Source: Halomonas ventosae
GTDB lineage: Bacteria; Pseudomonadota; Gammaproteobacteria; Pseudomonadales; Halomonadaceae
Reading direction: 5' to 3'
Assembly: GCF_004361885.1 (NCBI RefSeq)
Contig: NZ_SNWH01000009.1
Location: forward strand, 46,284 to 110,283
Length of the DNA: 64,000 bases
The notes beneath the pieces were generated by a model that worked only from the letters and a program-made list of their open reading frames with translations, did not search any database and had not been told where the DNA came from. Shown in pieces: positions 8,766 through 17,391 of the stretch. Numbering within the stretch: the stretch's first letter is position 1; the number at the start of each line of letters is the position of its first letter. A program made the position numbers and the translations under genes.

Positions 8766-9380
8766 ATGATTCTTCGCACCCTCTCCCTGCTGCGCTCCCT
8801 GCAGGGCGCTCATCATACGGTCAGCGATGCCCAGTCGCGCATCCAGCAGGCCTGCGACTACCGCTGGCTGCGACGCCAAATGCGCCACGCGGTGATCGCT
8901 GCCCGACAGGCCTCGCTGGCCGACGGGACCCCCGCCGTCTCGGTCGTCGTGCCCTTCGTGGCCACCCCTGCGCGGCGCCGCGGGGGCCGCTGGCCACAAG
9001 ACCCCGACGAACGGGAGCGCTGCTTCGTGGAGGGAGCCCATGCCTGCCGGGCCGCCGGGGCCCCGGGCTACCGCAAGCTGGAGAGCCTCTCCCAGGGGCT
9101 GGCCCAGGGGGGCATGGCCGTATTGAAGGATGCGGCACGCTTCCAGTACCTACTCGACCAACAGGCCCTGCGGCTCACCTGGCGACGCTCGGGCAGCCTG
9201 CCGAACGATCTCGCCCGGCAGCTCGGCCAGCGCCTGTGCGACGACGATGCCGAGCGTCACGGCCTCTTCCTGCTGACTCTGAAGGTGCCCGCCTCGCCAC
9301 CCTCAGGCAGTCTCGAGGGTGCCTGGCTGGATAACTGCCTGGATCGTTACCGGCGCATCCTGCCGACATCTTCTGGCTGA
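8766..9380 (+). CDS. Hypothetical protein, 204 residues
   Basis: I do not recognise this protein. It is Arg- and Leu-rich, has no signal peptide or membrane helix, and is likely cytoplasmic. The chosen frame has much higher GC at third codon positions than the overlapping 208-residue frame starting at 8708, which supports it as the real gene. A weak GGAAATGG sits before the ATG. It lies between gabT and a convergent potassium-channel gene and is probably transcribed alone. Confidence 0.6.
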   Translation: MILRTLSLLRSLQGAHHTVSDAQSRIQQACDYRWLRRQMRHAVIAARQASLADGTPAVSVVVPFVATPARRRGGRWPQDPDERERCFVEGAHACRAAGAPGYRKLESLSQGLAQGGMAVLKDAARFQYLLDQQALRLTWRRSGSLPNDLARQLGQRLCDDDAERHGLFLLTLKVPASPPSGSLEGAWLDNCLDRYRRILPTSSG

Positions 9381-9398
9381 ACCGCCAATCGCCGCACG

Positions 9399-10463
9399 CT
9401 AGTCGCGCTCCGCGGCCAGGTAGCGGGCCATCTCGTCGGAGGGGATCCGACGCCCGGCGATGTAGAAGACCTCGTCACCCGCCGCCAGCAGCAGCTCGTC
9501 GTCAGGGTTGAGCACTGGATGCGGTTGTGCGGCCTGCCGGATCGCGATCAGCGAGGCCCGGCACTGGCGGCGCAGGCGCCTCGATACCCGTTCGACGCTG
9601 AGCGGAAGCGACGGCCCCGCGAGGCGGGTCGAGTACTGGGTCTGCGCCTGGTCAGCATCGACGAGCAGGCGCATGACCTCCTCGCTGCCAGGGTCGAGGG
9701 CGGCCTTGACCAGCATCTTCTGGTGCAGGGAGGGAATCACGTTCACCTTGGGGCAGTGAGTCTCGAGCAAACGCCCCACCATCTGGTTCTTCACGTAGGC
9801 GGTGATCCGACAGCGCTGATCGACGAGGGCGGAGAGATGCATGCAGACCAGGTTGGTCTCGCTGTCGTCCTCGACGTCGACCACCACCAGCGAGGCGTCC
9901 CTTGCCGAGGCGCGCTCATAGAGCGTCTCGTCCGACAGGGAGGCGGCCCGGAAGTACTCTACTCCCTGTTCGAGGAAGGGATTGCGCGTCGGGGCGTTGG
10001 CATCCACGCAGAGCGCCACCACTTGCCCGGGCCGCGCCTCCTCGCGGACCTGCCCGACCAGGGATTCGGTGTAGGCATTAAAGCCGACGATAACGATATG
10101 GTCCTTCTGCACGATCGATTGCTCCCCGTTGAGGCGCCGGGTGAACTGCGAGATCACCAGGGCGGAGGCCTTGCCCAGCAGGGTGGCAAACAGGCCGATG
10201 CCCACCGGAACAATGAAGAACACGACCATCAGCTGCCCGCCTTCGGTCACGGGGGAGTAGTCCCCATAGCCGACGGTGGAGATGGTGACGATCATGTAGT
10301 AGAGAAAGGTGGTCGGCGAGTCGATCAGGGCCGTCTCGCCGGTCAGCGTCAGGCCGAGCCAGGCGAGCAGCAGGTAGGCAACCAGCAACAGACCCAGCAC
10401 CCCCCAGCCCATGTCGGCCACGCCGCGAATGAGTACCGCGCCGAATCGCTTCAGTACATCCAT
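9399..10463 (-). CDS. Two-helix potassium channel with RCK (TrkA-N) domain
   Basis: This 354-residue protein is a potassium channel. Helix 1 covers about residues 18-40, the selectivity filter TVGYGD is at 63-68, and helix 2 follows at about 76-95. A cytoplasmic regulatory domain of the TrkA-N/RCK type starts near residue 120 with the beta strand HIVIVGFNAYTESLV. Here the classical GxGxxG loop of the Rossmann fold is replaced by GFNAYTE, so NAD binding is doubtful. A C-terminal segment (PDDELLLAAGDEVFYIAG) resembles a TrkA-C ligand-binding module. The channel should tetramerise in the inner membrane. Potassium handling suits a salt-adapted organism. Confidence 0.9.
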   Translation of the reverse strand: MDVLKRFGAVLIRGVADMGWGVLGLLLVAYLLLAWLGLTLTGETALIDSPTTFLYYMIVTISTVGYGDYSPVTEGGQLMVVFFIVPVGIGLFATLLGKASALVISQFTRRLNGEQSIVQKDHIVIVGFNAYTESLVGQVREEARPGQVVALCVDANAPTRNPFLEQGVEYFRAASLSDETLYERASARDASLVVVDVEDDSETNLVCMHLSALVDQRCRITAYVKNQMVGRLLETHCPKVNVIPSLHQKMLVKAALDPGSEEVMRLLVDADQAQTQYSTRLAGPSLPLSVERVSRRLRRQCRASLIAIRQAAQPHPVLNPDDELLLAAGDEVFYIAGRRIPSDEMARYLAAERD

Positions 10464-10511
10464 GGGTTTTCCTTGATACGGCCTGGCCAGGCCGATGGCG
10501 AGGCGACAGGC

Positions 10512-10550
10512 AAAACACCCTCGCCCTGGCCGCTTGCTGGAGCGAGGGTG
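10512..10550 (-). terminator. Rho-independent terminator of the GlsB/YeaQ-type gene
   Basis: On the minus strand, a 9-bp perfect stem (CACCCTCGC / GCGAGGGTG) is followed by TTTT, 13 bp after the stop of the small membrane protein gene. It separates that gene from the potassium-channel gene. Confidence 0.8.
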
Positions 10551-10562
10551 CGTTGCGGCGCG

Positions 10563-10814
10563 TCAGGCCTTTTTGACCTTGGCGATCACCCACAGCAGCA
10601 GCACGGCGCCGACGATGGCGGTGACCAGCGAGCCGATGAAGCCACCAGCCTTGAGACCCAGCAGGCTGAACAGGCCGCCGCCGATCACGGCCCCCACCAC
10701 GCCGACCCCGATATTGCCGAGGATGCCGAAGCCGCCGCCGCGCATGATATGGCCGGCGATCCAGCCGGCCAGGCCCCCGATGATCAACCAGGCAATGATT
10801 CCCATGACAGACAC
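10563..10814 (-). CDS. GlsB/YeaQ/YmgE family small membrane protein
   Basis: This 83-residue, glycine-rich protein has three hydrophobic segments and the family signature GGLAGWIAGHIMRGGGFGILGNIGVG (shown as the pattern GWIAG..M.GGG.G..GN...G). The family is also called transglycosylase-associated protein, although no enzymatic activity has been shown. Members are often induced by osmotic or acid stress. It is followed by a good terminator and is probably monocistronic. Confidence 0.92.
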   Translation of the reverse strand: MSVMGIIAWLIIGGLAGWIAGHIMRGGGFGILGNIGVGVVGAVIGGGLFSLLGLKAGGFIGSLVTAIVGAVLLLWVIAKVKKA

Positions 10815-10891
10815 TCCTTATATGTGCTTGGTGAAGAACGCAACGGAACAAAACGTCTCGATGGTGCCTCCCCGAGCGCCAGGAGGAAAGC

Positions 10892-11440
10892 TCAAAATGC
10901 GCTACCCGGTTGCGCGAGGAAGGCTCGCTCCTCGAAAGTCGAGTCGCGACCGAGCGCCGCATTACGTTGAGGATAGCGACCAAAACGCTCGAGCACCTCG
11001 CGGTGGCGATGCTCGTGGCGCAGACTCTCCTCCAGCCCCGGCTGGGCAAACAGGCGCAGCGCCTCGTCGTGGATGATCAGCGACTCGCTGTGCATGTAAG
11101 GCATGAACAGGAAGGCCCGCCAGGGCACGTCCAGTAGCCGGTCCGCGCGCTGAGCGACTGCCTCCTGGGCCAGCACCAGGGCCAGGGGATCCCAGCTGAA
11201 TGACTGGGCCGCGCCCCGATAAATGTGGCGCGGGAACTGATCGAGCATGATCACCTCAGCCAGACGGCCGCGGGCAGAGCCCCGCCACTGCCAGAACTCG
11301 CCACGCCCCGCGGCGGCCAGCCAGTCGCCAAAGCGCCGGGCAATCTCGGCATCCAGGGCGGGATCCTTGCGGAACCACTGGGCGGGCGCGAGCTCCCTGA
11401 ACCAGAAGTCGATCACCGCTTCCGGGCGACGCTCCTCCAT
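10892..11440 (-). CDS. DUF924 family protein
   Basis: This 182-residue protein belongs to DUF924, seen from the pattern IDFWF near the N-terminus, WFRKDPALDAEI, LDQFPRHIYRG, and FLFMPYMHSE with Q/E-rich helices downstream. The family has a helical, TPR-like fold and no established function. No signal peptide is present. It is divergent from the small membrane protein gene at 11525. Confidence 0.9.
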   Translation of the reverse strand: MEERRPEAVIDFWFRELAPAQWFRKDPALDAEIARRFGDWLAAAGRGEFWQWRGSARGRLAEVIMLDQFPRHIYRGAAQSFSWDPLALVLAQEAVAQRADRLLDVPWRAFLFMPYMHSESLIIHDEALRLFAQPGLEESLRHEHRHREVLERFGRYPQRNAALGRDSTFEERAFLAQPGSAF

Positions 11441-11524
11441 GATGATCTCCTATTCGCCCCGAGTAGAGCTGATATCATCACAGATTAGCCGCCCCACGCG
11501 CTGTCCACCACCGAAGGGAGCTAC

Positions 11525-11743
11525 ATGACTACCTACGAACTACTACAGATACTGGGTTACGCCTTCAACATCCTCGGCCTGCTAGTCTGCATCGGCGGCC
11601 TGACACTGGCCCGGCGCCCCGACCGCCGCCTGCTCGGCCGGGGGCTGGCGGCGCTGGGCTTCTTGATCGCTGCAACGCCGGTGCTGGTGCAGCTCCTCGG
11701 CCTGGTCGAACCCGTTCCGGTCGGCGCCCTGCCGACACGCTAG
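11525..11743 (+). CDS. Small two-helix membrane protein
   Basis: This 72-residue protein has two hydrophobic segments (about residues 8-27 and 40-58) separated by an arginine-rich loop (LARRPDRRLLGR). A GAAGGGAG ribosome-binding site precedes the ATG. I do not recognise the family. It lies 85 bp upstream of ycjX on the same strand and might be co-transcribed with it. Confidence 0.65.
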   Translation: MTTYELLQILGYAFNILGLLVCIGGLTLARRPDRRLLGRGLAALGFLIAATPVLVQLLGLVEPVPVGALPTR

Positions 11744-11828
11744 GCAGTGTCGCTTCATGCCCTGCACCTTGTCTGGTGAATGTCCGACCCGCACATTAGG
11801 GCAGCATACGACCCTGCAAGGATGCCCC

Positions 11829-13223
11829 ATGCACAACCCGCTGACCCGTGAACTACATGATCTGCTCGAGCGCGGCCGCGACCGCCAGCTACGCCTGGCG
11901 GTGACCGGCCTGTCGCGCTCGGGCAAGACGGCCTTCCTCACCTCGCTAGTCAACCAGCTGCGCCATGCCGGCCTCGAGGCGCAGCTCGACCTACTGCCGG
12001 TCGCCCGCGAGGGGCGCCTGCTCGGGGCACGGCGGGTGCAGCAGCAGAACCTCGGCGTACCGCGCTTTCCCTACGACCAGGCCATGCAAGCCCTGGACGA
12101 CCAGCCACCGCGTTGGCCCGAGCCGACCCGCGGCATCAGCGAGCTGCGTCTGGCGATCCGCTACCGACCAGCTCGGCGCGGCCTGCTCGGTGCCGAGACC
12201 CGCCAGCTGACCCTGGACCTGTTCGACTACCCCGGCGAGTGGCTGCTCGACCTGCCTCTGCTGGGGCACGACTACCTGAGCTGGAGCCAGACCCAGCGCC
12301 ATGACGACGGCAGCGAGCGCGCCGCCCTGTTCGCCGACTGGCACCGTGCGGTGGCCAGCCTAGACCCCGCCGAGGAGGTCGACGAGACGCGCCTGGCCGA
12401 GATCGCCGAGCTGTATGCCCGGGGACTGCAGGCGGCCCGAGAGGCCGGCTTCGCCGACCTACAGCCAGGACGCTTCCTGCTGCCCGGGGAACTCGAAGGA
12501 GCCCCGGTGCTGCAGTTTTTCCCTCTGCCGGGCATCGGCGAGGCCGACCGCGACACGCTCGCCGCGCTGCCGGCCGAGAGCCTCTATGCCACCCTCGCCC
12601 GGCGCTTTCGCCACTACCAGCAGCATATCGTCAGGCCCTTTTATCGCGAGCACTTCCGCCGCTTCGACCGCCAGATCGTGCTGGTCGACGTGCTCGGCGC
12701 CCTCAATGCCGGCCCGGAGCGCTTCGAGGATCTCTCTCGCGCCCTGTCGAACCTGATGCAGAGCTTCGACTACGGCCGACGCAGCCTGCTGACACGTCTG
12801 TTCGCCCCGCGCATCGACCGACTGGCCATCGCCGCCACCAAGGCCGACCATGTCACCCCCGAACAACACGGCCGCCTGGTCACCCTGCTCGAGGCGCTGC
12901 TCGCCGATCCGCTCAAGGAGCTGCGCTTCGCCGACGTGCCAGTCCGGGCCCTGTCGCTGGCGGCAATCCGTGCCACCCAGAGCCGCGAGGTAACCCGGCA
13001 AGGGCGACGCTCCCCGGCCCTGCGCGGCACTGCCCTGACCGGCGAATCGCTGCTGCTGTTTCCCGGCGAGGTGCCCGACCGGCTGCCGGAGGCAGACTTT
13101 TGGACCCGCCAGGGCTTCAACTTCACGGCCTTTCGCCCCCTGCCCCGCGAGAAGGGGGCACCGCTGCCCCACATCCGCATGGATGCCGCCCTGGACTGGC
13201 TGATCGGAGACAAGCTGTCATGA
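11829..13223 (+). CDS. ycjX: YcjX family P-loop NTPase (DUF463)
   Basis: This 464-residue protein is a predicted nucleotide-binding stress protein. The Walker A motif GLSRSGKT is near residues 29-36. Other YcjX features are FDYPGEWLLDLPLL and the region VLVDVLGALNAG, which resembles a G-protein-type switch. I chose the ATG at 11829 because AAGGA lies six bases before it; the open frame extends 24 codons further upstream. It overlaps ycjF by four bases (ATGA), so the two are translationally coupled. In E. coli the ycjXF pair is part of the phage-shock regulon; no pspABC genes are present here. Confidence 0.92.
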   Translation: MHNPLTRELHDLLERGRDRQLRLAVTGLSRSGKTAFLTSLVNQLRHAGLEAQLDLLPVAREGRLLGARRVQQQNLGVPRFPYDQAMQALDDQPPRWPEPTRGISELRLAIRYRPARRGLLGAETRQLTLDLFDYPGEWLLDLPLLGHDYLSWSQTQRHDDGSERAALFADWHRAVASLDPAEEVDETRLAEIAELYARGLQAAREAGFADLQPGRFLLPGELEGAPVLQFFPLPGIGEADRDTLAALPAESLYATLARRFRHYQQHIVRPFYREHFRRFDRQIVLVDVLGALNAGPERFEDLSRALSNLMQSFDYGRRSLLTRLFAPRIDRLAIAATKADHVTPEQHGRLVTLLEALLADPLKELRFADVPVRALSLAAIRATQSREVTRQGRRSPALRGTALTGESLLLFPGEVPDRLPEADFWTRQGFNFTAFRPLPREKGAPLPHIRMDAALDWLIGDKLS

Positions 13224-14290
13224 CCCCTACCCGCGAACAGGATCCCCGCCCGGGCGAGCGCTTCACCCTCGATGACGCCTCAACCGCGGAGGCCGACACC
13301 CGGGATCCCCAGCCCGGGCGGCACTTCGAGACCGGAGCGCCGAGCCAGCCGCTGGCCGAGCCACAGGCCGATGCGCCCGCCAGCGAACGAGCGCTGGGGG
13401 ATGGCCTGATGCGCCCGCGCAAGCGGCGCTGGGGGCTGCTTATGCTACTCGGCGGCAGCCTGGGCCTGGGCGCGCTGGAGGCCGGTCGGACCCTGCAGGC
13501 CGCCAGCCTCGGTAGCGACTGGCTGGCCGGCGGCTGGAGCCTGCTGCTGCTGCTGGCCCTGGGCCTCGGCGGCTCGGCGCTGCTGCGCGAGCTTTGGCGC
13601 CTGCGCCGCCTGACTCGCCACGCCCGGCTGCGCGAGCGTCTCGCTGCTTTGCCCGAGGCCACCCCGGCCCGGGCGCAGGCGCTGGCCGAGCAGCTGCGCC
13701 GCGACCTTGGCCTGGACGACGACCATCCCCACTGGCAGGCCTTCCTGGCGGCCCGCGAGCCCCACCATGATGGGCGCGACACCCGGGCACTGCTCACCCA
13801 TCACCTGCTCGCCCCCCGCGACAGGGAGGCCCGCCGGCTGATCTCGCGGATGTCCGGCGAGACGGCGGTGATGGTGGCGGTGAGCCCATTGACCCTGGTC
13901 GACATGGCACTGGTCGCCTGGCGTCATCTGGCGATGGTCGACCGCCTGTGTCGCCTCTACGGACTGGAACTGGGCTATGCGGCACGCCTGCGGCTGCTAC
14001 GTGGCGTGCTCTACCAGATGGCCTTCGCCGGGGCCAGCGAGATCGCCAGCGAGGCGAGCATGCAGATGCTGTCGATGGACCTGGCCGGCAAGCTCTCGAC
14101 GCGTGCCGCCCAGGGCCTCGGCGTCGGGCTGCTGGGCGCGCGCCTGGGACTGCGTACCCAGCGCCTGGCCCGGCCACTGGAATTCGCCGCGGACGAGGCC
14201 CCGCGCATGGCCGGCCTGCGCCGCGATCTGTGGCAGCAGCTGCGCCGCCTGGAAGCCGGCGAGGAAAGCGCCAAGGCCCACCATCCTTGA
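13220..14290 (+). CDS. ycjF: YcjF family inner-membrane protein (DUF697)
   Basis: This 356-residue protein is the usual partner of YcjX. It has an acidic, Pro-rich N-terminus of about 70 residues, two membrane helices at about 73-92 and 98-118, and a C-terminal DUF697 region with further hydrophobic helices (MVAVSPLTLVDMALVAWRHL). The ATG overlaps the ycjX stop (ATGA), which fixes the start; a longer reading from 13100 would lie inside ycjX. Its function is unknown beyond association with envelope stress. Confidence 0.9.
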   Translation: MTPTREQDPRPGERFTLDDASTAEADTRDPQPGRHFETGAPSQPLAEPQADAPASERALGDGLMRPRKRRWGLLMLLGGSLGLGALEAGRTLQAASLGSDWLAGGWSLLLLLALGLGGSALLRELWRLRRLTRHARLRERLAALPEATPARAQALAEQLRRDLGLDDDHPHWQAFLAAREPHHDGRDTRALLTHHLLAPRDREARRLISRMSGETAVMVAVSPLTLVDMALVAWRHLAMVDRLCRLYGLELGYAARLRLLRGVLYQMAFAGASEIASEASMQMLSMDLAGKLSTRAAQGLGVGLLGARLGLRTQRLARPLEFAADEAPRMAGLRRDLWQQLRRLEAGEESAKAHHP

Positions 14291-14308
14291 ACCTGCTGCA
14301 TATTCCCG

Positions 14309-14443
14309 AGCAACTCGCCCCTGAGACGCCGGTTCTGGGACATCGGAGCCATCGCCATCGAGGCCTTGCGGGAGAAGCGCGAATCCATCGACCATCGGGT
14401 TGTGGACCGCGCCGTCGACTGCACCGTGATCAGCGTGCGCTGA
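14309..14443 (+). pseudogene. Orphan C-terminal fragment, possibly of a LacI-type regulator
   Basis: Directly after ycjF an open stretch without a start codon reads as the end of a protein, with the segments DIGAIAIEALREKRES and DRAVDCTVISVR, and a stop at 14441. The pattern IG..A.EALREKR followed by a short strand ending in TVI resembles the last 35 residues of LacI/GalR-family repressors. It is convergent with the chimeric gene at 14451, and both may be scars of a lost sugar-uptake locus. The family call is by eye and weak. Confidence 0.3.
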
Positions 14444-14450
14444 ACACCGG

Positions 14451-15677
14451 TCAGGCCAGCCGCCGCTGGCTCTCGCTATCGAAGAGCACGGCGCGTCCCA
14501 TGTCGACCCGCAGGGACAACCGCTCCCCCGCTGCCACCCGGCACTTGGGACCCACCCGGGCGGTGACCTCGCTCTCCCCCAGCGGCATATTCAGCAGGAT
14601 GTCCGCCCCGGTCGGCTCGACCACGCTGACCCGCGCCTCCAGCAGGGTGCCTTCGGCCTGTTCGCTCAGCCGTCGGTCCTCCTCGCTGAAGTGCTCCGGC
14701 CGCAATCCCAGGATCACCGGCTGACCGACACGTTCGGGCAGGGCCGGGGTCTCCCGCGATGTCGGCCAGGGCAGTATCAAGTCCTTCTCGCCCGCGGTGG
14801 CAATCCGCAACCGGTAGTCCCCCGCTTGCCCCTCCAGGGTGGTGGTGATGAAGTTCATCGAGGGGGAGCCCATGAAGCCGGCGACGAAGATATCGACCGG
14901 GTCGTTATAGACCTCGTCCGGCGTGCCCAGCTGCAGGATGTGACCATCACGCATCACGGCGATGCGATTGGCCAGGGGCTTCACCGAGGTGATCAGCATC
15001 ACCACCAGCGGCAGCAGATAGAACAGCCCGGCCAGCAGGCGCTCACCGGAGAGCCAGGCGCGCTTCTCGAATACCTCGGCGATCGGCAGGATGGTGGCCA
15101 GATAGAGCCAGGTCGCGGGCTCGAGCTCGAGCTGCACGACCAGGATCGGCGGTGAGAGGGGTTCCATCAGCAGGCTGTGCTGACCCCAACGCGGCGGCAG
15201 GTCCTTCAGCAGCACCTCGTTGTTGAAGACACGCAGGGTCTCGGGGCGTGAGAACTCCACGCTCACCGCGTCGATGTCGAGCTGCTCGGTAAGGATGCGG
15301 CGGAAGGTCTCCACCACCCGGGCCTTCTCAGGCCCCTCGCCGATATCGGCCACGTCCAAGCGCTTCTCGTTGACACTGACGAAGAAGCGAGGTCCGCCCA
15401 TATCGCGCAGCTGGTCCAGGACGATGTGCCGGTATTCCCTCGGCAGCGACCGGAAGAAGCGCATGGTGGACGCCACGCTGAAGGCCACATTGCTGGACAA
15501 CTCTTCGAGCTGGGCCAGGCGGCTGTCGCGCACCTGGGAGGTCCAGATCACGTAGCTGGCGAGCTGCGCAGCCAGCACCCCGACCACCATGATCAGCACA
15601 AAGCGACCGCGCAGGGTACCCGGCAGGCTACGTGCCAACCGCCGGCGCAGCCGTCGCCACCGGGTGTCGGCGGTCAT
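14451..15677 (-). pseudogene. Chimera: sensor-kinase N-terminus fused in frame to sugar-ABC ATPase C-terminus
   Basis: This 408-residue open frame joins two unrelated parts. Residues 1-230 are a sensor-histidine-kinase input module: helix at about 24-46, a periplasmic domain (FFRSLPREYRHIVLDQLRDM), and a second hydrophobic helix at about 213-231. Residues from about 235 to the end are the C-terminal third of a MalK/UgpC-type ATPase: ANRIAVMRDGHILQLGTPDE, VAGFMGSPSMNFI, then the TOBE domain with LGLRPEHF. The kinase HAMP, dimerisation and ATP domains and the ABC Walker A, signature and Walker B motifs are all absent. The ATG overlaps the regulator stop (ATGA). The order regulator-kinase-ABC ATPase resembles gltR-gtrS-gltBFGK of Pseudomonas, so an in-frame deletion is inferred. 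Confidence 0.85.
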
Positions 15678-16402
15678 GGAAGGACCTCAACCCGGGCGGT
15701 GAGCACGTAGCCCGCCCCGCGCACCGTGCGGATCAGCTGGGAGTGCTGGGCATCCTCGCCGAGGCGCCGTCGAAGGCGACACACATGCACATCGATGGAA
15801 CGGTCCAGGGGCGGCGCCGGTCGCCCGCGGGTCAGTTCGAAGAGTGCATCCCGCGACAGCACCTGCCCAGGATACTCGAGGAACACCTGCAGCAGCTGGA
15901 AGTCCGCGCCGGACAGCGGGATGTGCCCTCCCTGGTCATCGACCAGCTCGCGGGTCAGGCGATCCAGTCGCCAGTCGCCGAAGGCCACCCGCCGTGCCTG
16001 GGCCGGACTCACCGGCTCCTCCTGGTGGCCCCTGGCGCGACGCAGCACGGCCTTGATCCTCGCCAGCAGCTCGCGGGGGTTGAAAGGCTTGCCCAGGTAG
16101 TCGTCGGCGCCCAGTTCCAGGCCCAGTATGCGGTCGGTCTCGTCGGCGCTGGCGGTCAGCATGATGATCGGCACGTCGCTGTGGCGACGCAGCTCCCGGC
16201 AGAGGGTGAAGCCGTCGTCGCCGGGCATCATCAGGTCCACGATCAGCAGGTCCGGCGTCTCGATCTCCAGCAGCCGACGCAGTGCCTCGGCATCCTCGGC
16301 CATCAGGGCACGCAGGCCGTGGCGGCCGAGGTAGTCGGCCAGCAGCTCGCGGATCTCGGGGTCGTCGTCGACCACGATCAGAGTAGCGGGAAGGGTAGTC
16401 AT
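15674..16402 (-). CDS. OmpR-family response regulator (possibly GltR-like)
   Basis: This 242-residue regulator has a receiver domain with acidic residues in VDDDPEIRE, the phospho-acceptor Asp in LLIVDLMMPGDDG, Thr in MLTASADE, and Lys in GADDYLGKPF. The C-terminal winged helix carries SGADFQLL, the recognition-helix region SIDVHVCRLRRRL and the wing IRTVRGAGYVL. Its start overlaps the stop of the HAD gene and its stop overlaps the start of the chimeric kinase gene (ATGA at both), so the three form one operon. Its cognate kinase lacks all catalytic domains, so the regulator is presumably orphaned. The GltR suggestion rests only on gene order. Confidence 0.92.
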   Translation of the reverse strand: MTTLPATLIVVDDDPEIRELLADYLGRHGLRALMAEDAEALRRLLEIETPDLLIVDLMMPGDDGFTLCRELRRHSDVPIIMLTASADETDRILGLELGADDYLGKPFNPRELLARIKAVLRRARGHQEEPVSPAQARRVAFGDWRLDRLTRELVDDQGGHIPLSGADFQLLQVFLEYPGQVLSRDALFELTRGRPAPPLDRSIDVHVCRLRRRLGEDAQHSQLIRTVRGAGYVLTARVEVLP

Positions 16403-17209
16403 GGCCGCGACCTCAGGTCGAAGCGTGCGCGCAGCCGCTCGGCCACCCCCTGGAGGTCGTGATGGCCGATGCGCTCGGCCGCGGGGAGCCGGCCGGCCAG
16501 TTCGGGATGAGCATTGGCCATGACGTGAGCCTCGCCGGCCAGGGCGAGCATCTCGATGTCATTGAGGTTGTCGCCGAAAGCCAGGCACGCCTCGGGGCCG
16601 AGCCCCAAACGCTGGAGTAGCACGGCGAGGGCGGTGCCCTTGTTGACGCTCCTGGCCATGATCTCCAGCGACGTGGCCATCGACCAGGTCAGGTGCAGCC
16701 GCTCGCCATGGTGGGCGCGAATCGTCGCCGCCAGCCGGCGAACCTCGAACGGGTCGCCGATATACAGCACCTTGCCGACCCCCTCACCGTCGAGTTCGCC
16801 GGGGGTCGGCGACCCGATAGCCGAAGCCGGTATGGGCATGCAGCGCCAGCAGCGCCGGGGCCTCGGCATCGATCAACCACTCGTCGTCGTGATAGAGATT
16901 GAGGCGTACCCCGGCGGGGCGGGGCAGATCGATCAGCTCGCGGGCCAGCTCCGCCGGCAGATGGCGAGCCTCAACCAGGCCGTCGTTGGGGTCGTGAGTA
17001 TAGGCGCCGTTGGTACTGATTACATGCACCGGTACGCCCAGGCGCTCGCGGAAGCGCTGCATGTCCCGGAAGTGGCGTCCCGAGGCGAAGGCCAGGTGGT
17101 GGCCCCGCCCCGCCAGGGTGCGCAGCGTCTCGACGGTGGTCGGGTGCAGGTCATGGTCGGCCCCGAGCAGGGTGCCGTCGAGGTCGGAGACGATCAGTCG
17201 TGGGGTCAT
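16399..17209 (-). pseudogene. HAD-family (Cof-type) phosphatase with frameshift
   Basis: The N-terminal frame from the ATG at 17209 (GGAAGG upstream) encodes MTPRLIVSDLDGTLLGAD, the HAD motif I, then FASGRHFRDM, and runs into a stop at 16784. The C-terminal frame continues with GELDGEGVGKVLYIGDP, NKGTALAVLLQRLGL and the HAD motif IV FGDNLNDIEMLALAG to a stop at 16399. The two frames join cleanly if one base is removed from the G5 tract at 16801-16805 (plus strand). Together they would give about 270 residues, the normal size of Cof-type sugar-phosphate phosphatases. It is either a real frameshift or a homopolymer sequencing error. It is coupled to the response regulator downstream. Confidence 0.85.
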
Positions 17210-17332
17210 GGGGCCTTCCGCGTATCGTGTAGTCTTCAGGCTACCGAAGGTACTCCCGCCTGTCTTCCCTGCCTCACCTCGGCCAGGCTGCCATCTCAAG
17301 CGCCTGATTCCCTTTAGTGCCCTGCAGACCGT

Positions 17333-17361
17333 TTGGCGGCAGGGTCGCGAATCCGTATAGT
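17333..17361 (+). promoter_or_regulatory. Sigma-70 promoter of rnb
   Basis: TTGGCG (17333-17338) and TATAGT (17356-17361) are separated by exactly 17 bp and lie 31 bp before the rnb start codon. Confidence 0.65.
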
Positions 17362-17391
17362 AGCCCTTCTACCCGCCAACCGATCGTGACC

